Source of the DNA: an uncultured Oscillospiraceae bacterium
Lineage (GTDB): Bacteria; Bacillota; Clostridia; Oscillospirales; Acutalibacteraceae
Assembly (NCBI GenBank): GCA_948471095.1
Contig: CAOKRG010000005.1
Location: 1-64,000, forward strand
Length of the DNA: 64,000 nt
Reading direction: 5' to 3'
The notes under the pieces were generated by a model. That model did not search any database. It worked only from the letters and a program-made list of their open reading frames with translations, and was not told the origin of the DNA. A program made the translations under genes and the position numbers. Shown one piece after another: positions 18,213 through 27,045 of this stretch. Within the stretch, counting starts at the first letter, position 1. Each line of letters opens with the position of its first letter.

Positions 18213-18398
18213 AAATGCTTTTCTTTTATTATACCACGCTTTTCCGCCGGACGCAATCCTGAGCGGCACAGAAGAGGCCCGCGGCCGCCTTTTTCCTTTT
18301 CTCCCCGGAAGCCCTTGCGTCCCAAGGCGTTTCCGGGTAAAATAGAAGGGGGCCCGCCGGAAGGGCCCGCCACACTACATGTTTTGAGGTAGCGAATT

Positions 18399-19430
18399 AT
18401 GAAGCGACGTTCCCAGCCCGACCTGGACACCGCCCTCATGCGGGTTCTGGCCTCCTTTGCCGTGGTGCTGCTGCACCTTTCCGCCCGCTATTCCGGGGCC
18501 AGCGTGTGCTACAGCTCCCTGGCCCGGTTCTCCGTGCCGGTGTTCCTCATCATCAGCGGCTACTATATGCTGGGCCGGGAGTATACCACTGCCCGCCTGT
18601 GGCGGAAGGCCCTGGCCCTGCTGGGCCAGATGCTCCTCTGGTCCGCCGCCTATTACCTGTTCGGCCTGGCCCGGGGGACGCTCCACTGGGAGGGCCCCAG
18701 GGCCCTGGCCCGGTATCTGCTGACCATGCCCGTCCATCTGTGGTATCTATACGCGGCGGCGGCGCTGTACGTTCTTACCCCGGTCCTCTACGTGTTCGCC
18801 CAGCACGCTGGCCGGCGCCTGTACCTCTATGCGCTGGGGCTCTCCTTTCTGCTGGGGTCCCTGGCGGTCATCGCCGTCCGGGCCCAATGGTGGCCCACCC
18901 TGGCCGTTATCCTTGAGGACAAGATGCACCTGCCCTATTCGGTGGGCTTCCTGTTTTTGTACCTGCTGGGGGGCTATTTCCGGCGGTATCCCCTGCCGCG
19001 CTGGGCGGTGGTGGGGCTGATGGCGGGCTGGCCCCTCTCCGCCCTGGCCACGGCCCTGCTGACGCTGGCCCGGTCCCGCCAGGCGGGGGCGCTGGACGCT
19101 TTGTGGCTCAGCTTCTTCTCGCCCTTCGCCATGCTGGGGGGCGCGGGGTGCTTCGTCTCGGCGCGGGCCCTTCTGCCAAAGCTCCGGCTGGGGGAGGGGG
19201 CCGGGCGGGTTCTGGCGGAGCTCTCCCAGTGCGCCTTTGGGGTCTACCTGCTCCACCCCATGCTGGGCGAGCTTTTCGCCCCCTGGATGGCCTCCCTGGG
19301 CTGGACCTGGCTGACCATCCCCCTGCGGGCCCTGGCCGTGTACGGGGCGGCGCTGGGGCTGGTCTGGCCGGCCCGGCGGGCCCGAAAAGCCGCCGCCCGG
19401 CTGGTCAGGCGCAGGGCGGGAGAGGTTTAG
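18399..19430 (+). CDS. acyltransferase-3 family membrane protein
   Basis: A 343-residue integral membrane protein of the acyltransferase-3 family, whose members O-acylate surface sugars, peptidoglycan or antibiotics. The family start is visible: RVLASFAVVLLHLSARY with the conserved His, then SVPVFLIISGYY. About ten hydrophobic helices follow, with ELSQCAFGVYLLHPM near the end. The ATG at 18399 follows TGAGGT. Monocistronic. The acylated target is unknown. Confidence 0.85.
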   Translation: MKRRSQPDLDTALMRVLASFAVVLLHLSARYSGASVCYSSLARFSVPVFLIISGYYMLGREYTTARLWRKALALLGQMLLWSAAYYLFGLARGTLHWEGPRALARYLLTMPVHLWYLYAAAALYVLTPVLYVFAQHAGRRLYLYALGLSFLLGSLAVIAVRAQWWPTLAVILEDKMHLPYSVGFLFLYLLGGYFRRYPLPRWAVVGLMAGWPLSALATALLTLARSRQAGALDALWLSFFSPFAMLGGAGCFVSARALLPKLRLGEGAGRVLAELSQCAFGVYLLHPMLGELFAPWMASLGWTWLTIPLRALAVYGAALGLVWPARRARKAAARLVRRRAGEV

Positions 19431-19466
19431 AAATTTTTTGGCGCTGCCGGACCCGCGCAAAGGCCT

Positions 19467-20351
19467 TTAGTCTACCTCGTCCCGACGGGGGATGCTCTCC
19501 GCCGCGCCCGGCCGGGTCACGCTGACGGCCGCCGCCCGGGAGGCCCGGGCCATGGCGTCTTGCAGGGAAAGGCCCTGGGCCAGGCTGGCGATGAAGTAGC
19601 CGGTAAAGGTGTCGCCCGCCGCCGTGGTGTCTACCGGCTGGACGGGCACGGCCCGCTGGCGCGCCGCCTCCACGCCGCCCTCCCGGACCTGGAAGGCCGC
19701 GCTGCCCTGCCCGCCCAAGGTAACCGCCAGGGAGAGCCGGGGGTATTCCTGGTGCAGCCGGCTCCACACAGCCTCCGGGTCCTGGCTTCCGGCGATCTGC
19801 TCCGCCTCCACCTCGTTGACCAGCAGCCAGCCCAGCTTCCCAAAGTCCACCTGGGCAAGCGCTTCGTCATAGGGCGAGGGGTTCAGCACCACGGTCAGGC
19901 CCTGGCGGGCCCCCTCCTCCACCAGCAGGGGGAGGAGGTTCACCTCGTTTTGCAGGACCAGATAGTCCCCCGGCCCGAAATGGCTGAGGGCCCGCCGGAT
20001 CTGTCCCTCGTCCAAGGCCTGGTTGGAGCCGCCATAAAGCAAAATGCAGTTTTCCCCCTGGGGCGTCACTTGGATGACGGCGCTGCCCTGGGGCTGGGGG
20101 GCGGGGAGCAGGAATTGGACGTCCACGCCGTTTTCCTCCAGCAGCTGCCGCAGGGGCCCTCCTCCGGCCCCCACGCGCCCGCCATGGTATACCTGGGCCC
20201 CGGCCCGGGCCAGGGCGATGGACTGGTTGAGCCCTTTTCCGCCGGGGTTGACGGCCATGGAGCGGGCGCTCAAGGTCTCGCCGGGGCGGACGAAGCGGGG
20301 GACCTGGTAGACGTAGTCCAGATTAAGCGAACCGAAGTTTAGGACTTTCAT
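19467..20351 (-). CDS. PfkB-family carbohydrate kinase, ribokinase-like
   Basis: A 294-residue sugar kinase. PfkB signature 1 is NPGGKGLNQSIALARAG (residues 35-51) and signature 2 is DTTAAGDTFTGYF, whose Asp is the catalytic base, the same form as in E. coli RbsK. Ribose or deoxyribose would be the expected substrate, but there is no rbs transporter or regulator nearby. The ATG at 20349-20351 is preceded by AAAGGAG. The gene converges on the acyltransferase gene. Confidence 0.85.
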   Translation of the reverse strand: MKVLNFGSLNLDYVYQVPRFVRPGETLSARSMAVNPGGKGLNQSIALARAGAQVYHGGRVGAGGGPLRQLLEENGVDVQFLLPAPQPQGSAVIQVTPQGENCILLYGGSNQALDEGQIRRALSHFGPGDYLVLQNEVNLLPLLVEEGARQGLTVVLNPSPYDEALAQVDFGKLGWLLVNEVEAEQIAGSQDPEAVWSRLHQEYPRLSLAVTLGGQGSAAFQVREGGVEAARQRAVPVQPVDTTAAGDTFTGYFIASLAQGLSLQDAMARASRAAAVSVTRPGAAESIPRRDEVD

Positions 20352-20519
20352 GGGGATGTGGCTCCTTTCTGCGATGGCGGAGGGAACGCGGCCCAAGGAG
20401 GCGCGTCCTCCAGCCTTTTGAACCGCGCCGCGGGGTAATTTCTAAGACTATTGTAGCGGATGCCGGGGAAAAAGGCAAGGGGGAAGCGGCCAGAAGGAAG
20501 TGTCCAAACGCGCGTTTTG

Positions 20520-20824
20520 AGAAGCTGTATTTATAAATTGCTGTAGCAGTAGACAAGGGGAACATTTTAGGTCGGGACTGCGTCCCGAAGGGGCCTACGG
20601 CCCTGTGAAAGAATGTTTTGGCCTCCGGCGGCTTAGGGGCGTTGAGTCTCGGCTACCGCCTCGGTCGGTTCGCGGCATGTCTGCCGCTGGCAGACGCTCA
20701 CCCCCTAAGAACCCTACCAGGGGCCGCGACTTCGCGGAGCGAAGGTCGACGCCCCTGGACCGCGTATTTTCCCTACTTTTACCTGCCAGCGTAATCGTTC
20801 TTCATTTGTGAATACAGGTTTTAA
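20520..20824. repeat. MITE-like repeat with two loop cassettes
   Basis: Terminal inverted repeats AGAAGCTGTATTTA and TGAATACAGGTTTT. The first scaffold hairpin (CTTAGGGG...CCCCTAAG) has a cassette in its loop with palindrome GTCTGCCGCTGGCAGAC; the second (CCAGGGGC...GCCCCTGG) carries CGACTTCGCGGAGCGAAGGTCG. It is the closest relative of the repeat at 17859 and occupies the gap between the ribokinase and permease genes. Confidence 0.8.
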
Positions 20825-20834
20825 ATATGAAAGT

Positions 20835-20985
20835 TTACGGAGCGCAACAGTAAAAGTTTTGTCCACTTTTTCAAGAAGTGGACGAGTTATCCAAAGGATA
20901 ACTCGTGGGTTCTTAAGGGCAGAGCCCCTAAGCCGCCGGAGGCCTTAACCGTACTTTTCAGAGCCGCCCGCGAACGCTCACACAA
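20835..20985. repeat. B-type hairpin repeat
   Basis: A B-type unit directly after the MITE-like repeat: TCCACTTTTTCAAGAAGTGG, then an inserted hairpin GAGTTATCCAAAGGATAACTC, then TTAAGGGCAGAGCCCCTAAG and CCGCCGGAGGCC. The GAGTTATCC hairpin is not seen in the other copies and is another example of a swappable module. No gene. Confidence 0.65.
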
Positions 20986-21008
20986 ACACGCCCTAAGAAA
21001 GGAGCCTT

Positions 21009-21857
21009 ATGAAAGAAGTCATTCTCGACGCCCTGCTGGATTCCCTAAAAAGCCTTCCCTTCCTCTTTGGCGCATACCTGCTCATCGAGTTTCTGGAGCA
21101 CCGCGCCAGCCGGCGCTTGACCGCCGCCCTCTCCAGGCCGGGGCCTTTCGGGCCCTTGGGCGGGGCCCTGCTGGGCTGCGTGCCCCAGTGCGGCTTCTCC
21201 GTGGCCGCCGCCAATTTCTACGCGGGCCGCCTCATCTCCCCCGGCACCCTGCTGGCGGTTTTCCTGGCCACCTCCGACGAGGCCGTCCCCATCCTTCTCA
21301 GCCGCCCGGGCGCGCTGCCCGCCTTGGGGCGCCTCCTGGCGGTAAAGCTGGTTGCCGCCGCTTTCTTCGGCCTGCTCGCGGACGTTCTGGCGAAGCGCTT
21401 TTTCCGCCCAGCGCCCGGCCAGCCCTTCCGCGGCCTGTGCGAAGACTGCGGCTGCGGGGAAAAGGGCATCGCGCGCTCCGCCCTGAGGCACACGGTCCAG
21501 GTGTTCCTCTTCCTGCTGCTGGTCAACCTGGCTCTGGGCGCGGCCATCCATTTTGTGGGCAGCGGGGCCATCTCCCGGGCGCTGCTCTCCGGCAGCGTGT
21601 TCCAGCCCCTTCTGGCGGCTTTGCTGGGGTTCGTCCCCAACTGCGCCGCTTCCGTTCTTTTGACGGAGCTGTATTTGGAGGGCTCCCTCTCCTTTGGTTC
21701 GGCGGTGGCCGGCCTGTGCACCGGGGCGGGCCTGGGGCTGGCGGTGCTGCTGCGCGTCAACAAAAACTGGAAGGAAAACCTCGTCCTGATTTTGGCGCTC
21801 TACGCCTCCGCCGTCCTTACCGGCTTTCTCTGCTCCGCCGGGTGGGCGGGAGCATAG
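21009..21857 (+). CDS. ArsP_2-type membrane permease
   Basis: A 282-residue membrane protein with two related halves, each with a conserved motif on a helix: GCVPQCGFSVAA near residue 57 and GFVPNCAASVLL near 215. This matches the family annotated as putative arsenic efflux or manganese transporters (PF11449-type). A cysteine-rich loop (CEDCGCGE) separates the halves and could bind metal. The substrate has not been established by sequence alone. The gene stands alone; the ATG follows AAAGGAG. Confidence 0.7.
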   Translation: MKEVILDALLDSLKSLPFLFGAYLLIEFLEHRASRRLTAALSRPGPFGPLGGALLGCVPQCGFSVAAANFYAGRLISPGTLLAVFLATSDEAVPILLSRPGALPALGRLLAVKLVAAAFFGLLADVLAKRFFRPAPGQPFRGLCEDCGCGEKGIARSALRHTVQVFLFLLLVNLALGAAIHFVGSGAISRALLSGSVFQPLLAALLGFVPNCAASVLLTELYLEGSLSFGSAVAGLCTGAGLGLAVLLRVNKNWKENLVLILALYASAVLTGFLCSAGWAGA

Positions 21858-21909
21858 GGAGGGGGGCCTGGAAAATTCTTCCTGGGCCGTCAAATTTTTG
21901 ATTTAGGTT

Positions 21910-21938
21910 TTGACTTTTATAGAGGCAGGCGGTATAAT
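21910..21938 (+). promoter_or_regulatory. sigma-A promoter of the V-ATPase operon
   Basis: TTGACT (21910-21915) and TATAAT (21933-21938) are separated by 17 bp. It is the only strong promoter sequence ahead of the nine-gene operon and would give a leader of about 245 nt. Confidence 0.8.
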
Positions 21939-21944
21939 AGACTT

Positions 21945-22192
21945 GCCCGGAAGCATATGCTGGGGCCGGACGGCCGTCTTGGCGGGTTCGTTCCAGACGG
22001 CCGCCCACGGGCTCCGGCTTGCCGGGGCGGGCCCGGAGGCAAAAAGCCCCCGTCCGCCCCATTGAGTTTGGGGCGCGCCCTCCTAGGAAGAGGAAGGCCG
22101 CGCCCCGCCGCTGCACGGGATTTATTACATTCCCGCCATACCCGGCAGCTCGCCGGTTGGAACACGGGTATATATGCAGGAGGTGAAAGAGT
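21945..22192 (+). promoter_or_regulatory. long structured 5' leader of the V-ATPase operon
   Basis: About 245 nt of GC-rich untranslated leader that can fold into several stems, including GACGGCCGTC with GACGGCCGCC and GCCCGGAGGC followed by AAAAAGCCCCCG. No reading frame with a ribosome binding site is seen. A leader this long before a Na+-type V-ATPase could be a regulatory RNA. I could not match it to a known riboswitch by eye. Confidence 0.35.
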
Positions 22193-22510
22193 TTGGCAAA
22201 AGAGACCATGCAGGCCATCAGCGACGCGGAGCTGAAAGCCCGGGAAGCGGTGCTGCACGCCAAGGCGGAGGGCGAACGCATTGAAGCGGACGCCGCCGCC
22301 CAGGGCAGGCAGGCCGTGGCGGGCGCCGTGAAGGAGGCTCGGAAGAAAGCCGAGGTCCTGTGCGGGGTGGCCCGCGCGGACGCGGAAAAGCTTGGCGCCG
22401 GCATGAAGCGGCAGACCCAGGAAGAGCAGGACCGCCTGCGCGCCGCCGCCCAGCAGGGCCGGGGCAAGGTCGTGGAAGAGATCCGGAAGATCGTTTTGGA
22501 AAAGACCTGA
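22193..22510 (+). CDS. ntpF: V-type ATPase peripheral-stalk subunit (NtpF/G-H type)
   Basis: A 105-residue, almost wholly alpha-helical protein rich in Ala, Glu, Lys and Arg, as expected for the coiled-coil partner of NtpE in the peripheral stalk. Sequence conservation in this subunit is weak, so the call rests on position (first gene, directly before ntpI) and coiled-coil composition. Translation should start at TTG (22193-22195), which has AGGAGGTG eight bases upstream; the ATG five codons later is less well spaced. Confidence 0.75.
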   Translation: MAKETMQAISDAELKAREAVLHAKAEGERIEADAAAQGRQAVAGAVKEARKKAEVLCGVARADAEKLGAGMKRQTQEEQDRLRAAAQQGRGKVVEEIRKIVLEKT

Positions 22511-22552
22511 GCCCGCCCGTCCGGTTGAGCGGACTCAACACAAGGAGGTTCG

Positions 22553-24583
22553 ATGCAGATGGCGGTAGTGGAAATGAAGCGCATTCACGTATACGCGCTG
22601 AAGAACAACCGCAAAAAGATTCTGGAGATGCTGCAGCGGAGAGCCGTCGTGGAGGTCGACACCCCGGAAGAGGCCAGCCTGGGAGAGGCGAAGGGCCCCT
22701 TCTCCAAAACGGACACCGCTTCCGCGCGGCTCACGTTCGAAAAAAACGTCCAGCTCATCGGCAGCGCCGTGGAGACGCTGGACAGCTACGCCCCCCCGCA
22801 GAAGTCCATGCTGGCCATGCTGGAGGGGCGCACGGGCGTTAACGCCCACCAGGTGCAGCAGACGGCCGAGGCCGCGCCGGAGGTCGCCAAGATCGCGGCC
22901 AACATCGTGGCCCTGGGCAAGCGCGTGAACGACCAGCAGGCGGAGATCGCCCGGCTGGAGGCCCAGCTGGAGGCCCTGAAGCCCTGGATGGGCCTGGATA
23001 TCTCCATGCGCACCGTGGGCACCAACTCCACCAGCGTGTTCATTGGCACCTTTCCGGAGGAGCTGACCGCTGGGGAGATCAAGACCCGCCTGGCCGCCGC
23101 CCTGCCGGACGTGCCCGGCGTGGAGGCCGAGGTGGTGAGCACCCAGCCCCAGCAGACCTGCGCGTTCATCGTCTGCCTGGGCCGGGTTGGCTCCAAGGTA
23201 GAGGCCGCCCTGCGGGGCATGGGCTTCACCTATCCGGCGGCCCCTTCCAAAAAGCCCCCCGCCCAGCGGGCGGAGGACCTGCAGGCCCGCATCGCCGCGG
23301 CCCAAAAGGACATTGAGGACGCCGGCAGGGAGATCGCCTCCTACGCCGGCCGGCGGCAGGAGCTGCTGTTTACGTCCGACTACTATTCCATGCGCGCCAA
23401 CAAGTACCAGGTGCTGGGAGACCTGTGGCAGAGCCCCCACGTCTTCTACCTGACCGGCTATGTGGCCGCGCCCAGGGCCCCGGCCCTGCAGCGGGAGCTG
23501 GAGGAGAAGTACCAGGCCTTTGTGGAGGTGGAAACCCCCGCCGAAGGCGAGGAGCTTCCCATCCAGCTGCAAAACGGCTTCTTCGCCGCCCCGGTGGAGG
23601 GGGTCATCGAGGGCTACAGCCTGCCCGGCAAGCACGAGGTGGACCCCTCGAAGGTGATGTGCGTGTTCTATTACGTGCTCTTCGGCATGATGCTCTCCGA
23701 CGCGGCCTACGGGTTTTTGATCTCCCTTTGCACGGGCATTGTGCTGCTGAAGTTCAAAAACATTGAGGAAAGCCTGCGCAAGACCATGCGGATGTTCTTC
23801 TTCTGCGGCCTTTCCACCATGTTCTGGGGCGTGCTGTTCGGCAGCTACTTCGGCGACGCCATCGACGTGGTGGCCAACACCTTCTTTGGGGCCAACATCC
23901 ATGTGCAGCCCCTGTGGTTCGCGCCCCTGGAGCAGCCCATGCGGCTGATGCTCTTCTCGTTCCTCTTGGGCATCATCCACCTGTTCGCGGGCCTTGCCAT
24001 GCAGATCTACCAGCTGTGCCGCCGGGGCAAGTACCTGGACGCCCTGTATGACAGCGGCTTCTGGTATATGCTGGTGGGCGGGCTGATCATCGCCCTGGTG
24101 TCCCTGGACATGTTCCAGGAGATGATGGGCCTGTCCCTTGCCATCCCCCCCATCGTCACCACCATTGCGCTGGTGTTTGCCGCCATTGGCGCGGTGGGCA
24201 TTGTGGCCACCAGCGGCCGGGAGAGCCGGGGCGTGAAGCGCTTCTTAAAGGGGCTTTACGGCCTTTACGGCGTGTCCAGCTGGCTTTCGGATATTCTGTC
24301 CTATTCCCGCCTGCTGGCGCTGGGTCTGGCCACCGGCGTCATCGCCCAGGTATTCAATATGCTGGGCACCATGGCGGGCGGCGGCCCGGTGGGCGTGGCC
24401 CTGTTCATTGTGGTCTTCCTCATCGGCCATGTCCTCAACCTGCTGATCAACCTGCTGGGGGCCTACGTACATACCAACCGTTTGCAGTACGTGGAGTTCT
24501 TCGGCAAGTTTTACGAGGGCGGCGGGCGCAAATTCGAGCCCTTTGCCGCCAAAACCAAATACTTTAAGATTACGGAGGAATAA
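22553..24583 (+). CDS. ntpI: V-type ATPase subunit I (a subunit)
   Basis: Membrane stator of the V-ATPase, carrying the ion half-channels against the c ring. The 676-residue length is normal. Residues 1-370 or so are a soluble, coiled-coil-rich arm; the rest has about eight membrane helices, with the conserved YYVLFGMMLSDAAYG, FFCGLSTMFWGVLFGSYFGD and SYSRLLALGLATGVIAQVFN, whose Arg is the essential ion-path residue. The ATG follows AAGGAGG. Operon with ntpF upstream and ntpK three bases downstream. Confidence 0.95.
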   Translation: MQMAVVEMKRIHVYALKNNRKKILEMLQRRAVVEVDTPEEASLGEAKGPFSKTDTASARLTFEKNVQLIGSAVETLDSYAPPQKSMLAMLEGRTGVNAHQVQQTAEAAPEVAKIAANIVALGKRVNDQQAEIARLEAQLEALKPWMGLDISMRTVGTNSTSVFIGTFPEELTAGEIKTRLAAALPDVPGVEAEVVSTQPQQTCAFIVCLGRVGSKVEAALRGMGFTYPAAPSKKPPAQRAEDLQARIAAAQKDIEDAGREIASYAGRRQELLFTSDYYSMRANKYQVLGDLWQSPHVFYLTGYVAAPRAPALQRELEEKYQAFVEVETPAEGEELPIQLQNGFFAAPVEGVIEGYSLPGKHEVDPSKVMCVFYYVLFGMMLSDAAYGFLISLCTGIVLLKFKNIEESLRKTMRMFFFCGLSTMFWGVLFGSYFGDAIDVVANTFFGANIHVQPLWFAPLEQPMRLMLFSFLLGIIHLFAGLAMQIYQLCRRGKYLDALYDSGFWYMLVGGLIIALVSLDMFQEMMGLSLAIPPIVTTIALVFAAIGAVGIVATSGRESRGVKRFLKGLYGLYGVSSWLSDILSYSRLLALGLATGVIAQVFNMLGTMAGGGPVGVALFIVVFLIGHVLNLLINLLGAYVHTNRLQYVEFFGKFYEGGGRKFEPFAAKTKYFKITEE

Positions 24584-25078
<495 letters not shown>

Positions 25079-25115
25079 TGGCCGGGCGCGGGCCCAGAAG
25101 AGAGGAGGATGATCC

Positions 25116-25709
25116 ATGACCGGACTGGAATCCATTTTGAGCCAGATCGCCGGCGACGGACAAAAAGAAGCGGAGGAAGTGCTTTCCGTTTCCAAGGCCA
25201 AGGCCGCGGAAACCCTGGAAACGGCCCAGGCCAAGGCAAAGGAAGAGGCCGCCGCCGTTTTAAAGGACGCGGAGCGCCGGGCCCAGGACATTCGGGACCG
25301 GGCCCAGTCCGCGGCGGAGCTGGAGCAGCGCAACCAGATGCTGGTCTTTAAGCAGGAGCTCATCCGCGAGGCGGTGGGAGCCGCCCGGGAGAGCCTGGAA
25401 AACGCCCCGGACGGGGAATATTTCGAGATTCTTTTAAAGCTTTACCGCCGCTTTGCCCAGGAGGGCCGGGGCGAGATGAGGCTCTGTAAGCGGGACCTTG
25501 CCCGCCTGCCCGACGACTTTTTGGCCCGGATGCGCAAGGCCGTGCCCGGGGCGGAGGTCACCATCTCCCCCCAGCCCCATCCCATTGCCAACGGCTTCCT
25601 GCTGGTCTATGGCGGTGTGGACATTAACTGCACCTTCCAGGCCATTTTCGAGGACGCTTACGACGAGCTGCGGGACGCTGCCGGACGGCTGCTGTTCCCC
25701 GTGGCCTAA
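25116..25709 (+). CDS. ntpE: V-type ATPase subunit E
   Basis: Peripheral-stalk subunit that links the catalytic head to subunit I. Residues 1-85 are a long Ala/Glu/Lys helix with heptad character; the C-terminal globular part contains GGVDINCTFQAIFED, a family hallmark. The 197-residue length is normal. The ATG at 25116 has AGAGAGGAGG upstream. Confidence 0.93.
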   Translation: MTGLESILSQIAGDGQKEAEEVLSVSKAKAAETLETAQAKAKEEAAAVLKDAERRAQDIRDRAQSAAELEQRNQMLVFKQELIREAVGAARESLENAPDGEYFEILLKLYRRFAQEGRGEMRLCKRDLARLPDDFLARMRKAVPGAEVTISPQPHPIANGFLLVYGGVDINCTFQAIFEDAYDELRDAAGRLLFPVA

Positions 25710-25736
25710 TCCCGCCCGAAGAAAGGAAGCCGTGCT

Positions 25737-26702
25737 ATGAAAGAGGATTACATCTATGCGGTGGCGCGGGTGCGGGCCCGGGAGCTGGGGCTTTTAAGCC
25801 GCCAGGACGTGGACCAGCTGATGGCCTGCAAAACCTATGAGGAGTGCCTGCGGACCCTTTCCGACAAGGGCTGGGGCGCGGGCGAGGCCTCCTCCGCCGA
25901 AGCGGTCTTGGCCGCGGAGGAGGAGAAGACCTGGGCGTTCATCCACGAGCTGACGGACGACATGGCCCCCTTCAAGGTGCTGCTGCTGCCCACCGACTAC
26001 AACAACATGAAGGCCGCCATCAAGGCCGTGGTCACCGGGGTGGAGCCCCACCAGGTGTTCCTGCCCGGGGGCGAGATCGACCCGGAGCTGATGCTGCGCT
26101 GCGTGCGGGAGGGGGATTTCTCCCCCCTGCCCGAGGACATGGCCCAGGCTGCGGACGAGGCCTACCACGCCCTGCTGCAAAAGGAGGACGGCCAGATGTG
26201 CGACGTCATCCTGGACCGGGCCTGCCTGATGGGCGTGGTCCGCTGCGGCAAGGAGAGCGGCGTGCCCATTTTGGCGGACTACGCGGAGATGCTCTGCGCC
26301 ACCTCCAACGTGAAGGTGGCCGTGCGCGCCTGCAAAACCGGCAAGAGCCGGGCTTTCCTGGACATGGCCCTGGCTCCCTGCGCCACCTTGGACGCGGGCA
26401 GCCTGGCGGCGGCCGCCTGCAAGAGCCTGGACGACCTGTTCGGCTACCTGGCGGCCACGCCCTACAGCGAGGCGGCGGGCAAGATGAAGGAGTCCTACTC
26501 CGCCTTTGAAAAGTGGTGCGACGACAAGGTGATGGACCTGGTGAAGGGCCAGAAGATGAACCCCTTTACCGTGGGCCCCCTGTTCGCCTTTGTCATCGCC
26601 CGGCGCAACGAGATCAGCACCGTGCGGATCATCCTTTCCGGCAAGCTCAACGAGCTGGACGATGGGATGATCCGGGAAAGACTGAGGGATATGTATGTAT
26701 AG
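25737..26702 (+). CDS. ntpC: V-type ATPase subunit C (d-type)
   Basis: Funnel-shaped subunit that connects the central stalk to the c ring. A 321-residue, all-helical protein with family motifs DYNNMKAAIK near residue 85 and ARRNEISTVRIILSGKLN near the end. The ATG follows AAAGGAAG. Its stop lies 8 bp inside ntpG, so the two are translationally coupled. Confidence 0.93.
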   Translation: MKEDYIYAVARVRARELGLLSRQDVDQLMACKTYEECLRTLSDKGWGAGEASSAEAVLAAEEEKTWAFIHELTDDMAPFKVLLLPTDYNNMKAAIKAVVTGVEPHQVFLPGGEIDPELMLRCVREGDFSPLPEDMAQAADEAYHALLQKEDGQMCDVILDRACLMGVVRCGKESGVPILADYAEMLCATSNVKVAVRACKTGKSRAFLDMALAPCATLDAGSLAAAACKSLDDLFGYLAATPYSEAAGKMKESYSAFEKWCDDKVMDLVKGQKMNPFTVGPLFAFVIARRNEISTVRIILSGKLNELDDGMIRERLRDMYV

Positions 26703-27015
26703 AATAGCCGTTTTGGGCGACCGCGACAGCATCTACGGCTTCGCTGCCCTGGGGCTGGAGGTGTTCCCAGTCGCCGGAACTGAGGAAGGGGCCAAAACCC
26801 TGCGCCGCCTGTGCGAGCAGGACTACGCCGTGATCTACATCACCGAAGCCTTGGCCGAGGGCCTGGCCGCCGAGCTGGACCGCTGCCGCCAGAGCCTGCT
26901 GCCCGCCGTCATCCCCATTCCCGGGGTGCGGGGCAACACGGGCCTTGGCATCAACATGGTCAAGCATTCGGTAGAGCAGGCCGTGGGCTCCGACATTATA
27001 TTCAATGGTAATTAA
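26695..27015 (+). CDS. ntpG: V-type ATPase subunit F (NtpG)
   Basis: A 106-residue Rossmann-like subunit of the central rotor, partner of subunit D. The start IAVLGDRDSIYGFAALGLEVFPV and the later YAVIYITE and IPIPG are characteristic. It overlaps ntpC by 8 bp and is followed after 30 bp by ntpA. Confidence 0.93.
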   Translation: MYRIAVLGDRDSIYGFAALGLEVFPVAGTEEGAKTLRRLCEQDYAVIYITEALAEGLAAELDRCRQSLLPAVIPIPGVRGNTGLGINMVKHSVEQAVGSDIIFNGN

Positions 27016-27045
27016 ATACATTCGAGAAACGGGTGATCGGTAAAC

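Noticed and set aside
4417..18439. Short frames encoding RLPARSV...SATGRRSP-like peptides at several gaps
   Set aside because: The shared peptide is a translation of the GTCTCGCC...GTCTGCC cassette in repeats; frames differ from copy to copy and have no ribosome binding sites.
22535..23980. 481-codon minus-strand frame opposite ntpI
   Set aside because: Histidine/glycine-rich antisense translation of a well-supported gene.
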